This document shows, piece after piece, positions 20,401-35,400 of a stretch of DNA of 64,000 nt. The stretch comes from Tridacna crocea (taxonomy: Eukaryota > Mollusca > Bivalvia > Cardiida > Cardiidae): assembly GCA_943736015.1 (NCBI GenBank), contig OX031064.1, positions 59,069,861-59,133,860 of the forward strand, read 5' to 3'. A program made the position numbers and the translations under genes. The stretch's first letter is position 1. Every line of letters starts with the position of its first letter. Below the pieces are notes generated by a model. It had not been told where the DNA came from. It searched no databases and saw nothing but the letters and a program-made list of their open reading frames with translations.

Positions 20401-23400
20401 AACTTTTTACAGGTAAACCCTTTACCAAACAACCCCTGGTTTTTACGACCCTGTGATAGAAGCCTTTTGAAAACATTGTGGGAAAAAGAGAAAATGCTGG
20501 TAACCAGCATTTTCTCTTTTTCCCACAATGTTTTCTACCCTGCTGGAAACAGATTTTAACTTTTAAGTTACGTTTATTTTGTCGTCTGCAAGTGCTTTAA
20601 ATATGCACCAGTCTCAAATTTTGTTGTTTGGTAAAGAATTAAGATGACAAAGTACCATACCGTATCAAGGGCTGGAAACAAACCCCTGCCACCTTTTCTC
20701 TCACAAATTTCTTTAAATTCTGCCTGTCTGTCTGCTATTTCATTTACAATAGTTTGAGCAGAGGATTCTGGCGCCATCTGAGTCATTTCATATAGGGGCT
20801 TTAACAATCTCTCCACAAACTCTAACTGTGGGGGATCTTGTAAGCACAAATCTCCATAAAACTGGACTAGATATCCAAACAAGGCCTGAAAATAAATAAG
20901 ATAGAAAGCTTTTTATTCAATATCCTAACAATCGGTTATGTATATCATAGTGTTAGGTCACATTTAGATAGTGATGGGGAGCTGTTATATGGCTTACAAC
21001 ACGCAAAAAGGATCATTCGGACATTTGCGTAAAGTGTCGTCTCGGATCAGCACGTGCAGTCCGCACAGGCTAATCCAAAACGACACTTTCCGATTTTATG
21101 TGATTTTCTGTTTTACGTAAGTCTACTGTAGCACAAAATCTAATGTAGTCATAAAGTGTTGTCTCGGATTAGCCTGCGCGGATTGCTCAGGCTAATCTGG
21201 GACAACACTTTATGCAAATGTCCGAATGTACCTTTTCGCGTGTTGCACTCCATATACTCTTGAAAAAAGGGTATGCCATTATTCAAAGAATTTACAATTT
21301 TACGGTGCTTCCAATATTATCATTACGACAGATCATTTATAAAGGATCCAGAAGGTTTAAGCCAATTACAAACGAGGACTCCCTATAAACCATGAGGCCT
21401 TTGGTTTGATTAACCCTTTACTAAATTCTGGCAATAAGCAGTCTACTTCTTTCTCCACAAAGTTTTCAATTCTTTCAGAGGCCTATGCAATTATTTTAGC
21501 CTTATGTAATATGTTGCCTGTAGATTCTTTGAAAACAGACCAGTCTCAAATCATGTACTGGTAATCTGGTGTTAACCAGTCTCAAATCATGTACTGGTAA
21601 TCTGGTTTAACACTTTACTCCAGAGATACTCATTTCTACGCATTGCTTGTAGCAGCCTTTGGAAAACATTGTGGCAAAAGGTGAAGTTGCTCGTGATGAG
21701 CAATTTCACCTTTTGCCACAATGTTTTCTATGTTATCAAAATGTGTCATATACAAATGAGAAACAGCTTCATCCTTGCTGTTAGTTAGGGTCAATTAGAT
21801 TTACCATAGAAATGCCTTATGGGCTAAAGGACTAAAGACATGGGCAGGTAACTGATGAGCCTGTTATGTTGTGTTTATAATGCAATACCTGTAGTTTATC
21901 TTTGTTTTCTTCAGCAAGGCTTGGATGATGACATTTCCTGATTCTGTCTATTATCGTTAACTGATCCTCAAGGTCGTGACCTTCGAGTAACTCCAACAGA
22001 TCATCATAAGACGCAGGAGCTGAGACAAAAGAAGTAATCTGTTTCATTGCATTCATTGCATCTGACAAGCCTTACTGAAATTATACTTATTCAAGTAAAC
22101 ACCTTGGTCCATATTCACAAACCAATCTTAAGAACATACTTTGTCCAATTCTGGATTTAGAAAGTAACACGACTTCTGATTGGCTGAACCAAATAGTTTA
22201 GTCAGTCAGAGGTTGTATAACTTTCAAATTTGGCAAATTCTTGCAATGATGATTTTTCATTGTCACTGGCTGTTTTTACAATAAAAGGATCGTACAAGAG
22301 ATTTTTTAAATTTTGTTACTGCTTATCAAGCAATTTTGTCAAAACCTGATGAACAATCCTAAGAAAAATGTCTTGTGAAAACATGGCGGGAAAAGGAGAA
22401 AATGCTGGTATCCAGTATTTCCTCCTTTTCAAACAGCATTTTCTACCCTTCACAAAACAAATTTCAAATTTTCAGTCACTCTTATTTTGTGCTCTGCAAA
22501 TGCTTTCGATTTGGATAAACCTAAATCTATCTGATCATGGTCTAAACCCATTTCATGCATGTATTTGAAGCATATTTAGTTAGTTGTCTGCAAATAGTTT
22601 TAATTTGGATGAATCTAAAATATTGTTGAGTGGTAAAGAGTTTACACAGCTTTACACAACTGTATAGTAAGACAAGCACTCACCTGTGAATGTATAGGGA
22701 AGTTCCTTCTTTGCCTTTTTCATTTCCTCAGTTTCAGTTTTACTGTCTTTCTTTTTACTTTTATTTTGTTTGTTTTTCAGTTTAGTCTCTTTAGTTTCTA
22801 CTGTATGTTCTTCATCATCATTTTCAAGATCGGATAACAAATCATCGTAACTGTCCTCTGCTTCCTCATCTATAATAGAGTTCACAATAAGTCATTTCAA
22901 CCACAGCTGTATATTCTAATTATAGACTTATGTGGCCCTTTACTAGTCCCCTGTTTTGATGATCCTAAAAGGGGGTTGCTTTTAACCCATTACCAAACGA
23001 CAATATTGTAGACTGGTCCAAATTGAAAGCATTTGCAGACGACAAAATAAAAGTGACTAAAAATTTGAAATCTGTTTTGTGAAGGGTAGAAAACATTGTG
23101 GGAAAAGGAGAAAATGCTGGTTACCAGCATTTTATCCTTTTCCCACAATGTTTTCTAAAGGCTTCTTTCTCAGGGGTGTCAAAAGTAGGGATTGTGTGGT
23201 TATGGGTTAAAACAATGTGGGAAAAAGAAAAAAAGATGGGAACTAGTATTTTTTCCTCTTCTTTCAATGCTTTTCCCTTTTTAACATTTAGTCTAATCAT
23301 TTGAGCTATAGGTTTTGTTGTTTGATAAAGTTATAGGCAATATAAATCAAGAAAGGAAATACTTTTGATGGAAAAAATGTAGAAGAAGAAAAGGTGTGAA

Positions 23401-26400
23401 ACTACTGAGTATTTCTAGGAAAATTATAATTCCAATCTGATCAAAGAACATAGGTTAGCACTTGTGTTGCCGAGAGTTTGTGTGCTAAAGCTTTTAATAC
23501 AGTAAGAAAATGGAGAGAAAATGATTGTGTATTCTTTTTCAAATTTCTGCAAGTCTTACAAACCTGACTCATCATTTTCATCACTAACTTCCTCATTGTC
23601 TTCATCGTTCTTGTCATCTTCATTTTCCGAATCGTCATCTTCTCCCTCCACTATTTCTGTATCTTCCCCTTCCTCCTCTCCTTCTTCCTGCTCCTCTTCC
23701 TCATTCTTGTTGTCATCCTCTTTTAGAAGTTTTCCATCCTTGTAACTAACATATTCAAAATCTTTGTCTTCAAAATCAAATCTGAAATAAAATAACAAAC
23801 ATATTATTTCTTAACAAAGAACCCTACAATTGATAAACATCACATTGCCACCAGAAGTTTTTTTCATATTGCAACTGATCCCTTCCTAAAATACTGTGAC
23901 CAAAAAAACTTGCTTACAACCATATCTATTGGTTTAACCCTATACTGCACAATGCCCACTTTTAACGACCCTGGGAAAGACACCTTTTGAAAATGTTGTG
24001 GAAAAAGGAGCAAATGCTAGTAACCAGCATTTTCTCCTTTTCCCACAATGTTTTCTTCCCTATCCAAAGAAAATTGCATCATTTGGGCTGCATTGAAATT
24101 GTCATCTGCAAATGCTTTCAATTTGGACATAGCTACAATTCTGTCTTCTGGTGAAGGGTTAAATGCTATGAGAGAACTTGAAGTCATTGTTTTTAACTAT
24201 CATTTTAATAATCCTTGATGTTCAATAGTCATATCAAAGTAACAGCTTAGCTATTCATGTTATTCCTAGATCACACTAAAGGATTTTAACCCATTATCAC
24301 ACAATCCTTCCTTTTGATGACCCTGAGAAAGAAGCGTTTAGAAAATATTGTGGGAAAAGGAAAAAATGCTGGTAACCAGCATTTTCTCCTTTTTCCACAA
24401 TGTTTTCTACCCTTACAAGAACAAATTTCAATGTTTGAGTCACTTTTACTTTGTCGTCTGCAAATGCTTTCAATTTGGGTCAGTCTAAAATTGTTTCGTT
24501 TGGTAAAGAGTTAAAGAAAAGACCAATGTGGTGAGTGATGTAGAGAAAGAAAGCAAGAGAGGGAGAGAGAGAGACAGAGAGAGGCTCACAGACACACATA
24601 CAGAAAAGGAACTTGAAAAGACAAATAGAGCAAATTTAAATGGTTACCCATCATCAAGGTCATCAGCAGATTTATGTTGAAACTTTGGCTGTTTAGAATC
24701 TTCACTTATACCTTTCATACGACTGATACGATCAGCCTGAATTTTAAAGTACAGTAAAAACCTTATTAACCCTTTACCACACAATGACAACTTTAAACGC
24801 CCCTGAAGAAGAAGCCTTGTCAAAACATTGTGGGATAAGGAGAAAATGCTGGTAACTAGCATTTTCCCCTTTTCCCACAAAGTTTTCTACCCTATCAAAG
24901 CAAAATTGCGTCACCTGAGCCACTTTGAAATTGTCATCTGCAAATGCTTTCAATATGGACAGGTCTAAAATATTGCTGTGTGGTAACAGATTTAATTCTA
25001 GCTGTCAAATGTATGGAGCTGAAAACATTGATTTTTCCTAACATGCAATATTTTTTTTCTAACAATCTAGCAATTTTGGAAATCTAGTGTGTAGGAAAAT
25101 TTAACAATCCTAAGGAAGAAGCCTTTTGAAAGCATTTTGGTAAGTTTCTCCTTTTGTCACGATGTTTTCTACTCTTTCAAAGGTGTAGTCGTTTTGTCAT
25201 CTGCAAATGCTTTAACCTTGGACTTGTCTAATATCTTGTTTGGTAAATCATTTCACAAAACATTTTATCAACAGACAAAACTAAGACCAGACCAGTTTGA
25301 AAACATTGGTAGGTAACGAATTTCCAGTTTTTGAAGTTTTAACAATCTCTAACAAATGAAATATACAGGAAAATCACACTGGAATTACAGAAAAAATATG
25401 ATTTTAAAGAAATTTACAGCATCTCATAAAGTCTGCATAAGGAGATGTTTTAACATAGAAAATTAAAAAGAAAATTAAGTTTAGTTTTCTCACACACACA
25501 CAGACAAAACTGCATTAACCCTTTACAACACAATAAACTATTTAGCTACCATGAGATATGAGCCTGTGGGAATAAGGTGAAAATGCTGCTCACCAACATT
25601 TTCCTCTTTTCCCATAAGGTTTCAATATAAAAGACACAATTCACACCCAAAATGTGCTTGCTTAACTCTTTACCACATAACAAAATTTTAGATCCCTTCA
25701 AATTAAAAGCACCTGCAGACGACAGAATGAACATAACTCAAAATTGGAAATTTGTTTCCAGCAGGGTATAAAACATTGTGGGAAAAGGAGAAAATGCTGG
25801 TTACCAGCATTTTCTCCTTTTCCTACAATGTTTTCTCAAGGCTTCTTTCTCAGGGTTGTCAGAAGTAGGGATTGTGTTGTATGAGTTAAGTCAGAGTTTT
25901 TTAATCCAATATAGGTCAACATATCTGCCTTCCCTGGGACTACAGTAAGTTTTCACAGATTGCTCCCTTGACCCTTTACCACACAACTCCGAGTTTTAAT
26001 AACCCAAAGGAAGAAGGCTTTTGAAAATGTTGTGGGAAAAGGAGAAAATGTTTGAAACCAGCATTTTCTCCTTTTGTCATATTTCTACCCTATCAAAGAC
26101 AAATTACATCCTTAGACCCATTTTAGTTTTTAGATTGTTGTCTGCAAATGGTTTGAATTTGGACTAGTCCAAAATTTTGACATCTGGTAAAGAGTTAAGC
26201 CTGTACTAAACAATTCCTGGTTTTTACAACCCTGAGAGAGAAGCCTCTTGAAAACATTGTGGGAAAAAAGGAAAATGCTGGTTGCCAGCATTTTCTCCTT
26301 TACCCACATAATTTACAATATTTACTACCTCGCTCTAAACAAATTTCAATTTACTTTTGTAGTCTCATCTGCAAGTGCTTTCAATTTGGACCAGTCTAAA

Positions 26401-29400
26401 ATTTTGTCCTTTGGTAAAAAGTTAAGACAAAGTTTTAACTACAGGTATAGGTCTATATACACTTTTGCATTCTCATTGATCAGTATAAGTTAATGAATGC
26501 TCCCTTAATATAGAGATGGCCACAAAGACTGCTCCCTTAACTCTTTACCACACAATCCCGACTTTCGACAACCCTGAAAAGGAAGCCTTCTGAAAACACT
26601 GTGGGAAAAGGAGAAAATGCTGGTAACCAGCATTTTCTCCATTTCCCACAATGTTTTCTACCCTTTCTAGAACAATTTTTAGAATTTCGGTCATTAAATT
26701 TGTTGTCTGCAAATGCTTCAATCTGGACCAGTCTTACATTTTGTTGTTTGGTGAAGAGTTAATACAGATGGCCACAAAGACATTCTCTGCTCTATTTGTA
26801 AGTAGTCCTACCTCTAGTTTATCAAGTCTTTCTTTTTCCTCTTTTGCCAATTCTTCTTCTGTCTTTAACCTATCAGTTGCCTGGAAGTTAAGGAAAAAGG
26901 ATCATGAGAAAATCAAAAGCCCATTACTCCAATAAAAACTGTCCAATTGTGATGAAAATCTCACTGGCACTAGTTTATATGGAAAAGGCCTCCCATTAAA
27001 ATTTCAGCCAAATTAGTTCACCCTTAACCCTTTCCCAAACAATTCCTGGTTTTTATGGGTCTAGATTAGTAGCCTTTTGAAAACATTGTGACAAAAGGAG
27101 AAAATGCTGGTAACCAGCATTTTCTCCTTTTCCCACAATGTTTTCTACCCTATCATAGACAGAAATCATCTTTTCAGCAAGAGTTGAATTGTCGTCTGCA
27201 AATGCTTTCAATTTGGTCTAATCCAAAAGTTTTTTGTTTGGGAAAGGGTTAAAGGGCTTACTACTTTTGTTGCTTTTGTGGCCAGTGTAGATCAAGATCA
27301 GACTGCAGAAAAGATGCAGTCTGATCTTCACTGTCCTCTTTCCTAGGACACTAGAAACAAAAAGCTGACACAAAATTGCAATTACCTGCATCTTTATCTA
27401 AAATGAAAATGTCAGTTGGGTTTACCTGGTGCCTAAGGGTTAAAAGAACCCGATTCCACTATCCCACCCCCACTTTGTTGTAGGGATTAAAAAGATAGGA
27501 ACTAAAATCGGCACTAAATGTAAAGTGATCTAGTTGATGAATATAGCATGATCTATTCAATGATTTTTGTAACCAGATGAATGTCTGCCACTAAATGGTG
27601 ATTTTACCCCTTCCAAAGCAATAGGTGAAAAAAAGGGCTTTTGCTCATAGTTTTCATTTTAGGCAAATCAAAAGTTTTGAACTTTGTAAAGAGTTATGTT
27701 TTTCTGCTGCTTTGCCACATAAAAACAGATCAGTTTTGGGGTCAAATCAATGCAACGATACTTTTATCTTTCATCAACTCAAACAAATGTCCTTCATATG
27801 ATAATCTTGAAAACTTGACATTACCTGAGCCCTGATTTCAAACTGTAGAGATTTCACCATCATGTCATAGTCATCTTTTACAGGCTTCGTATCCTCACTG
27901 TCGTCCTTCTTCTTTGTCTAACAAAAAACACCAAAAACATGTCAACTCTAATAGTAAAGAGTGTAGTAAGGATTAAGAGCTACTTAGGGTCATAATTTTT
28001 TCCTTGTAACAAATTGTAGCAAGTTTGAAAGCAAGATTTCCTTTTCTTATTTTTACAAGAAACCATCATATGCTGATAAAAAAGAAGAGCTGTGCAAACC
28101 AGTGCCACTGCTATCCTGTCAATGTATTTTCACGGAAAATTCTAATTCAAACAAGAGTAAGCCATGAAGATGCCAGCCAGCAGACTTTCAATGACTATGT
28201 TAACCCTTTGCCAAACAATCCCTGGACTTTAGGACCCTGAGATAGAAGCCTTTAGAAATCATTGTGGGAAAAGGAGAAAATGTTGGTAATCAGCATTTTC
28301 TCCTTTTCCCACAAAGTTTTCTACCCTGCTGGAAACACATTTTAATTTTTGAGTTACATTTGTCATCTGCAAGTACTTTCAATATGGAACAGTCTAAAAT
28401 TTGGTCATTTGGTAAAGGGTTAAGTGAATATAAAGGTGCATCACTCAAAATTTGTTTTAGAATTATCTGCTCTTCTGGTATTGGTTCCTCTCCTCTTATA
28501 AGGGTAAAAAAAATCCCTTTAGTAATGACATAAATATTAGAAAACATTTACATTTTAGACAAAGCAAGTGCCATGACAACACCTCAACACTCTCTTCAAA
28601 AAATAATAAGCTAAAACATTCATCTTCTTCTGAAACCTTTGTGGGTACTCTTTAGAATTGTTCCCTTCAGACAATTCTAAAGGGTATCGACAATGTAAGT
28701 TTCAGTGATAAACTACATTGTATATTATAATCCTTTTTAACCAAACCATATTTCCCCTGACCTGTAACTTCAAGTATTATGTTTACCTTACCTTTACAGT
28801 GTTCGGTTTGACCAAGAGACGCAAATCTTTCCATTCAGCATCTACACCTTCTGTTAACTTTTCAGTTTCATCCTTTTCAACCTGACGATCATGCTAAGAA
28901 AAACAGAAAGATCAATTTGAATCTAAATAAACACAACCTGTTTTTCCTACATACACCCAGTAATTTAACCCTTTCCCAAACAATCCCTGGTTTTTACGAC
29001 CTTGAGATAGAAGCCTTTTAAAAACATTGTGGGTAAAGGAGAAAATGCTGGTTACCAGCATTTTCTCCTTTTCCCACAATGTTTTCCACCCTACTGAAAA
29101 CAAATTTCAAATTTGAGTTACATTTAATTTGTCGTCTGCAAGTGCTTTCAATTTGGACCAGTCTAAAATTTTGTCATTTGGTAAAGGGTTAATAACCTTA
29201 AGAAGAAAGCTTTCTGAAACATTTTTGAAAAAGGAGAAAATGCTGTTTACCAGCATTTTCTCCTTTTCCAACAATGTCTTCAACCATTTTTATAGATCAC
29301 CAAATAATATTTATGTTACAACTAAATGTAATCTGCTTTCTGAAAATCCCTACACACAATTTGGAAAAGTCTTAAATTTAATCATCAGCTAGAGAGTCAA

Positions 29401-32400
29401 TTTGTTATCTCTTGCTTAACCCTTTATCACACAATCCCGAGTTTATACAATTCAAAATGATTACCATTATGCTAAGATATATGATATAAAAGACATTACA
29501 AGTCACACGTACAATGTTCTTAACCCTTTACTCCATCCATACTCATTTTGACGCATCAACAACAGACAGCTTTTGAAAACATTGTGGGAAAAGGAGAAAT
29601 TGCTCGTAACGAGCAATTTCTCCTTTTCCCACAATGTTTTCCACTCAATCAGATATTTGTATCTTCATTTGTCCATATTTTTGACATCATATCTTTATTT
29701 GCTGCTGAAATGGAAGAGCCTCAAATTGGCATTTCAGGTAAAAGATTAAATAGGGCTTATGATAAGAGCATTCTAATTGCACAATAAAACATCAAAACTA
29801 ACATTCAAAAAAGAAATACATGTACATGTATGTACAACCACATACAAATTTAGCCATGCTTGGGCAAAAGGGAGTGTTACATTTATGCATCTTCCTGGTG
29901 CATGATGGTATGCAAGTCATCACATAATTATAGATTGATAAAATTTATTTTGTCTAACATCTTACTGAATTATGGGGTAGATTGGTCCTTCAAAATGCAT
30001 AAAATTTACAAATAGCAGACAGTTTCCATCCATGTCAGCCTGCTCAGAGTGTGTAAGATGACATGAACCCATACTTTTTGTAGATGCATTACAACCTTTT
30101 CACATAAGTATACACGACAAACATCCCAGCAGTAGATTTCCTCTAGCAGTTCATTTGCTGTGCAGAAATGCTTGAATTTTGTCATCTTGTTAAGATTTAA
30201 AAGTTAAAATCGTCTTACTTTTGCTTTCTTTGATTGCAGAATCATTTCCCCCATCCTCTCCTTCCAGGATTTTGGACCATCGTCACCTTCTGTCTCAGTT
30301 TTTCTACTTAAAAATCCACCAAAATGCTGTTCAGCAACAAATTTGGCTGAAATCATATTATATAGTCCTCATTTTATCAAACAGGTTTTGTTGTACAGTA
30401 ATTGAACTCATGGTGTAAAATTGTTTTCTTATTGGTCAGAATCAGGTCATGAGACAAAAAAAACCCTGCATACCATTTTTTCATAAACGCAATGGGACTA
30501 CTTTCGTTTTTTGTTGCTTCATATCTAATTTGAGATTTTATGCAAACTGTTTATGGGCTGTATTTAGAGTTCCATTGCTGAATCAGTCAAATGTAGAAAG
30601 ATTGATTTCTTTTTCTTTACATAAAAAATACACTATGCCAACAGTGAATCAAGTGCATTATGCAAACAGAAAATTTACTCTTGCATAAATTAATTTGATT
30701 TTTTGTTTCTTGATGGAGTTACTCTTAATTTTTTTCATTGTGGGGATTAGGTAAAAAAATGATAGATTATTATTGACCAAAAAAAAGTAATCGTGGATTT
30801 GATGGAATAAAAGAACTGTTTGAGAAAGGACTGAAAGAAGTGAATACACTGTGTTAAGAATTTTTGAAATGTTGGCATGATGGGGACGATATCTGAAACA
30901 AGCCTAGAACTGGGAAACCAAAAATATTGAAGAATTAACAGCTTAGCCTCAAGTTCAGATAGTTGATTGCATTGTTCATTTACAGAATTAGGTTCTTTTT
31001 TTTATTTTGTTCAATTAATCATTGAAACTATTGATTTCAAAGCCAGCAAAATGGCTGCCTTCCACTGAAAAAAAAAATGTTGAAAATCTAAAAATAGACT
31101 GTGCATTCATGCTACCAAGCATCTGCCAAGGAAATTAACTCGTATTTACTGTCATAATTGGTCGTGATTTTTTCTCTCTATCATTTTCAAAAATTGATTT
31201 AACCCATTACCACACAAGAAAAAATTAGACTGGTCCAAATTGAAAGCATTTGCAGACGACAAAATAAAGGTGACTGAAAAATTGGAAGTTGTTCTGGGAA
31301 GGGTAGAAAACACAGTGGGAAAAGGAGAAAATGCTGGTTACCAGCATTTTCTCCTTTTCCCACAGTGTTTTCAAAAGGCTTTTTTCTCAGGGGCGTCGAA
31401 AGTAATGATTGTGTGGTAATGGGTTAAGTGAAAACTTTGTTTGCTGCAAACTTGTACCATGAGGTTATGACGTAACCCTTTACCAGAAAATAATATATTA
31501 GACTTATCAAACTTAGAAGACAAAGTACATGTGGTTTGCACAAGATTTGAACCTATGAAAAGGTAAAAATCATTGTGAGAAATTGATCTTGTTCTTCAGA
31601 GTACATGTTTAACTCTTTACCACACAATCACCAGTTTTAACTAACCTGTAGGAGAAGCTTTTTGAAAACATTGCTGGAAAAGGAGAAAATGCTAGTAACC
31701 AGTGTTTTCTACTCCATCAAAGACAAATTTCATCATTTAACCCTTCACCACACAATGACGACTTTTGACAACCCCGAGGTAAAAACCTTTTGAAAACAAT
31801 GTGGGAAAAGGAGAAAATGCTGGTAATGCCGACCTTTGATGACCCTATAAACATTGTGGGAAAAGGGAGAAAATGCTGGTAACCAGCATTTTCTCCTTTT
31901 CCCATAATGTTTTCTACCCTTCACATAGCAAATTTCAACTTTTCAGTCACATTTATTTTGTCGTCTGCAAATGCTTTGAATTTGGATCAGTTTATACATT
32001 TGTCGTTTGGTAAAGAGTTAAACAAAATTTAAATTGTCCCCTGCACATGTTTTCATTTTGAACACAGCCAAATTTTTGTTGTGTGGTAAAGAGTTAACAC
32101 AGGATCCTTAAGCTTTTAATAAAAAGATAAAGTTTTACCTGCTGCTCTTCTATCCTCATCATCGTCATCATCATCATCACTATTGACTGGATCATCGAAC
32201 TTTTCAATCTCAGCTAGAGACTGTCCATAGTGTGTAAGTTCATCATCTTCATTTAGGTTGTACTTGTTTTTAACTCCAGATTTCTGAAAATCACCTATAC
32301 ATCTAAGATACATACATTTATTATATACCTAGCAGTGAAATTCTGAAATTTCCCGGTTTAATAAATTTTGATATCATCACTAGTGACGATATCAACTTTC

Positions 32401-35400
32401 ACTTTCACTTCCTGCTATAATTTAGGAACTACATGTACTTTTTTTCATTAAGCACTTATAGATAGTGTTAATTAAAAATAACGATGTTTATAAGGTATAT
32501 AATAAATAGAATAATCAACTGGTTATTTTTTATATGAAAAATATCTCACTTGGATGCGTCGTAAGGCGTTAAAAAACATTCATGCTGCACACTCGTTTTT
32601 TCAATGCCTAACAACGCATCCTCGTGAGATATTTTTCATATCAAAAATAACCAGTTGATTATCCTCTATGTATTCCACCCTCTATCAAACAAAAAAACCC
32701 CATCTCAACCACCAAATTTAAAATATAGCACAGCAATGGTCATATAATACACATCACTTTTTAACTTTTCACTGAACAACAAAAATATTAAACTTGTCAA
32801 TATTGAAACCTTTACAGATAACAAAACAAAGGTGACTCAAACATTGAAAGTTTTGTCTAGAAGGACAGGAAACATGGTAGGAAAGGATAAAATGATCGTT
32901 ATCAGCATTTTCTCCTCCACCCTCTATGTTTTCAAATACTAGCCCTTTCTGCATATTGTGTAATGACTTGCAACATCCACTACATTCCATTGTTAACAAT
33001 ATGATGGATATATCAAAGTGCTGAAAGCACTGATGGCTAGGTGTAAGTGGAAAGTGCATATATGCGTAAAGCAATCTGCATTCAATCATGAAATTTCCAG
33101 TTAACCCTTTACCACTCAATGCCCACTTTTGATGGCCCCCCAAACCAAAAATATAGTAGGAAAAGGGAGAAAATGCTGGTAACCAGCATTTTCTCCTTTT
33201 CCCACAATGTTTTCTACCTTTCACAAAACAAAATTTTAATTTCAAATTTCCAGTCACTTTTATTTCATAGATCTGCAAATGCTTTTCATTTGGACAAACC
33301 TAAAATTTTTTTGTTTGATAATAAGTTGAAAAACAGAAGCTATCTGAATGCTCCTTGAAGCTTTTAATACCCCAATCCTTTCTTGAGCTCAGTCAATTTC
33401 TTTCCCAGGACTGATGATCAATATTGTGACAGGATTCATTCCTCTTTCACTGCTGATCACTTTTTCCACAATATTTATGTGAGAAAGCAGCCAGTGGCTT
33501 GGAAAGACTATTGTGCAAAGTACTGGCAACATTAACTCCCTAAAAGCATGGATAGATGCACTGGCTACCAGGATATAACTGAAATAATGTTGAAAGGCAC
33601 CATACATTCAATCAATCACCCCTTTCCGGACATCTAGGTTCTAATCATAGGAAGAACTAAAATCAACTCTGTACAACTTACTGCTCTCTCCATAGCATAT
33701 CTTTTCATCATTTTATCATCTTTAGTCAATGATGAATCATATTCTCCAAATCTCTTATCCACAATCTTGTTAACTTTAAACTGCTGCTCATACTCCTTGA
33801 GCAAAGTTTCTTTCCTCTGAAAGAAATATAGAAGTTTATCAACATGTTGTAAGGTATAACTCTTTACCAAACGACAAAATTTTAGACTGGTCCACATTGA
33901 AAGCTTTAGCAGACAACAAATTAAACGCGAGTCAAAAATTTAAATTTATTTCCAGCAGATTAGAAAACATTGTGGGAAAAGGAGAAAATGCTGGTTACCA
34001 GCATTTTCTCCTTTATCCACAATGTTTTCAAAAGGCTTCTATCCCAGGATCATAAAAACCAGGGATTGTTTGGGAAAGGGATAACTGAAGTTACTTTTTT
34101 TGTTGCGAAAAGTCCAGGGTCCGTATTCACCAACCATTCTTAAGAACGTTCTTTGTCTTATTCTACAGAATTTTCTATATTGGTAAGAAACGCAACTTCT
34201 GATTGGCTAAACCATTAGATTTAGCCAGTCAGAAGATGTGATATTTACAAATTTAGAAAACCTTGGAGAATAAGACTAAGAATATTTTCAAGAATGGTTG
34301 GTGAATTCAGGCCCAGATCAAGGTAAGTTTTTGCAATACAAGGTCTTTGATAAACACAGACAAGTATTTTCTTTACTATTTTATTTACATGAATATTTAT
34401 ATTATTCATTTTATAAATATTTTCAGACCAAAGCTGCTAAGAATTTGGCACACCTGTAATTAATTCTTTACCAAACGACAAAACTTTGGACTTGTCCGAA
34501 CTAAAAGATCTTGAAGCAAACCAAGTGCTAAAGCTTATGACAGTAGTATCCATAATGGATGATTTGTCATAAAGATGACATTCCTGACAACACGGGAAAA
34601 AGAAGAAGCTGCTGCTAAGATGCAATCTTTCCTATTGCAGACAGTTTTTCAAAAGGTATAAGGTCTTAATTTATCTCTATGATCCACATCATACAAGTAT
34701 GCTTTGGAAGTTGCATGTTGCAAATATTTATTTCAGGACCTAGTATATTTGTCTGAAATACTGAGTGCATGTAATACATATAGCTAGTTCTAATTTCCTA
34801 GCAAAAGAAAAAATCTATTTTACTATTTTACAGCTCAAGACAGAAGGAGCGATTTTAATTTCAAAACTGAGAATGTCAATAATTCTCCATGAAACCCTAT
34901 GTTGTGGGTACTCATTAGAATCATCTCGATGAGAAAATTCTAAAATGTACATGTACCAACAAAAATAGAGTTTAAAAAAGAAATAATGGATTTATTCTCT
35001 CTTCTCTGGAGCTCTGCTCATAACAGGACAAAATTTTAAAAGCATTATCAGACCTCAAATCAGTTAAGATCCATAACGAAAATACTATCATACATCATAG
35101 GAAAAAAAATGTGGGAAATATACATAATGTTGGCTTTCAGCACTTTCTTTCTCAACATTTTTTTTAAAAGCTATTTTCCTTTGGGTCATAAAATCACTGG
35201 ACTGTTAGTATAAAGTTAATTACTACCTTTTTGATGGCTTTTGACCTTGATACCCCAGGCATGCCTCTCTCATGTTTGGTAATTTTCCTTCCAAGAACAT
35301 CATGTTTTTGGCGATTTATTTTCACCTCAAACGGATTTGTTTTCTTCTCACTAGTTTCTTTTTTTCTGTTGCGAGTAATGTCTGCAACTGCTCTCTTTTT

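Noticed and set aside
23521-23745. Ser-rich + strand ORF
   Set aside because: Antisense of the Glu/Asp tract in NOP14 exon 23564-23781.
33388-33625. A coding gene on either strand
   Set aside because: The sequence matches the SINE body found at 39429, 46262 and 55795.
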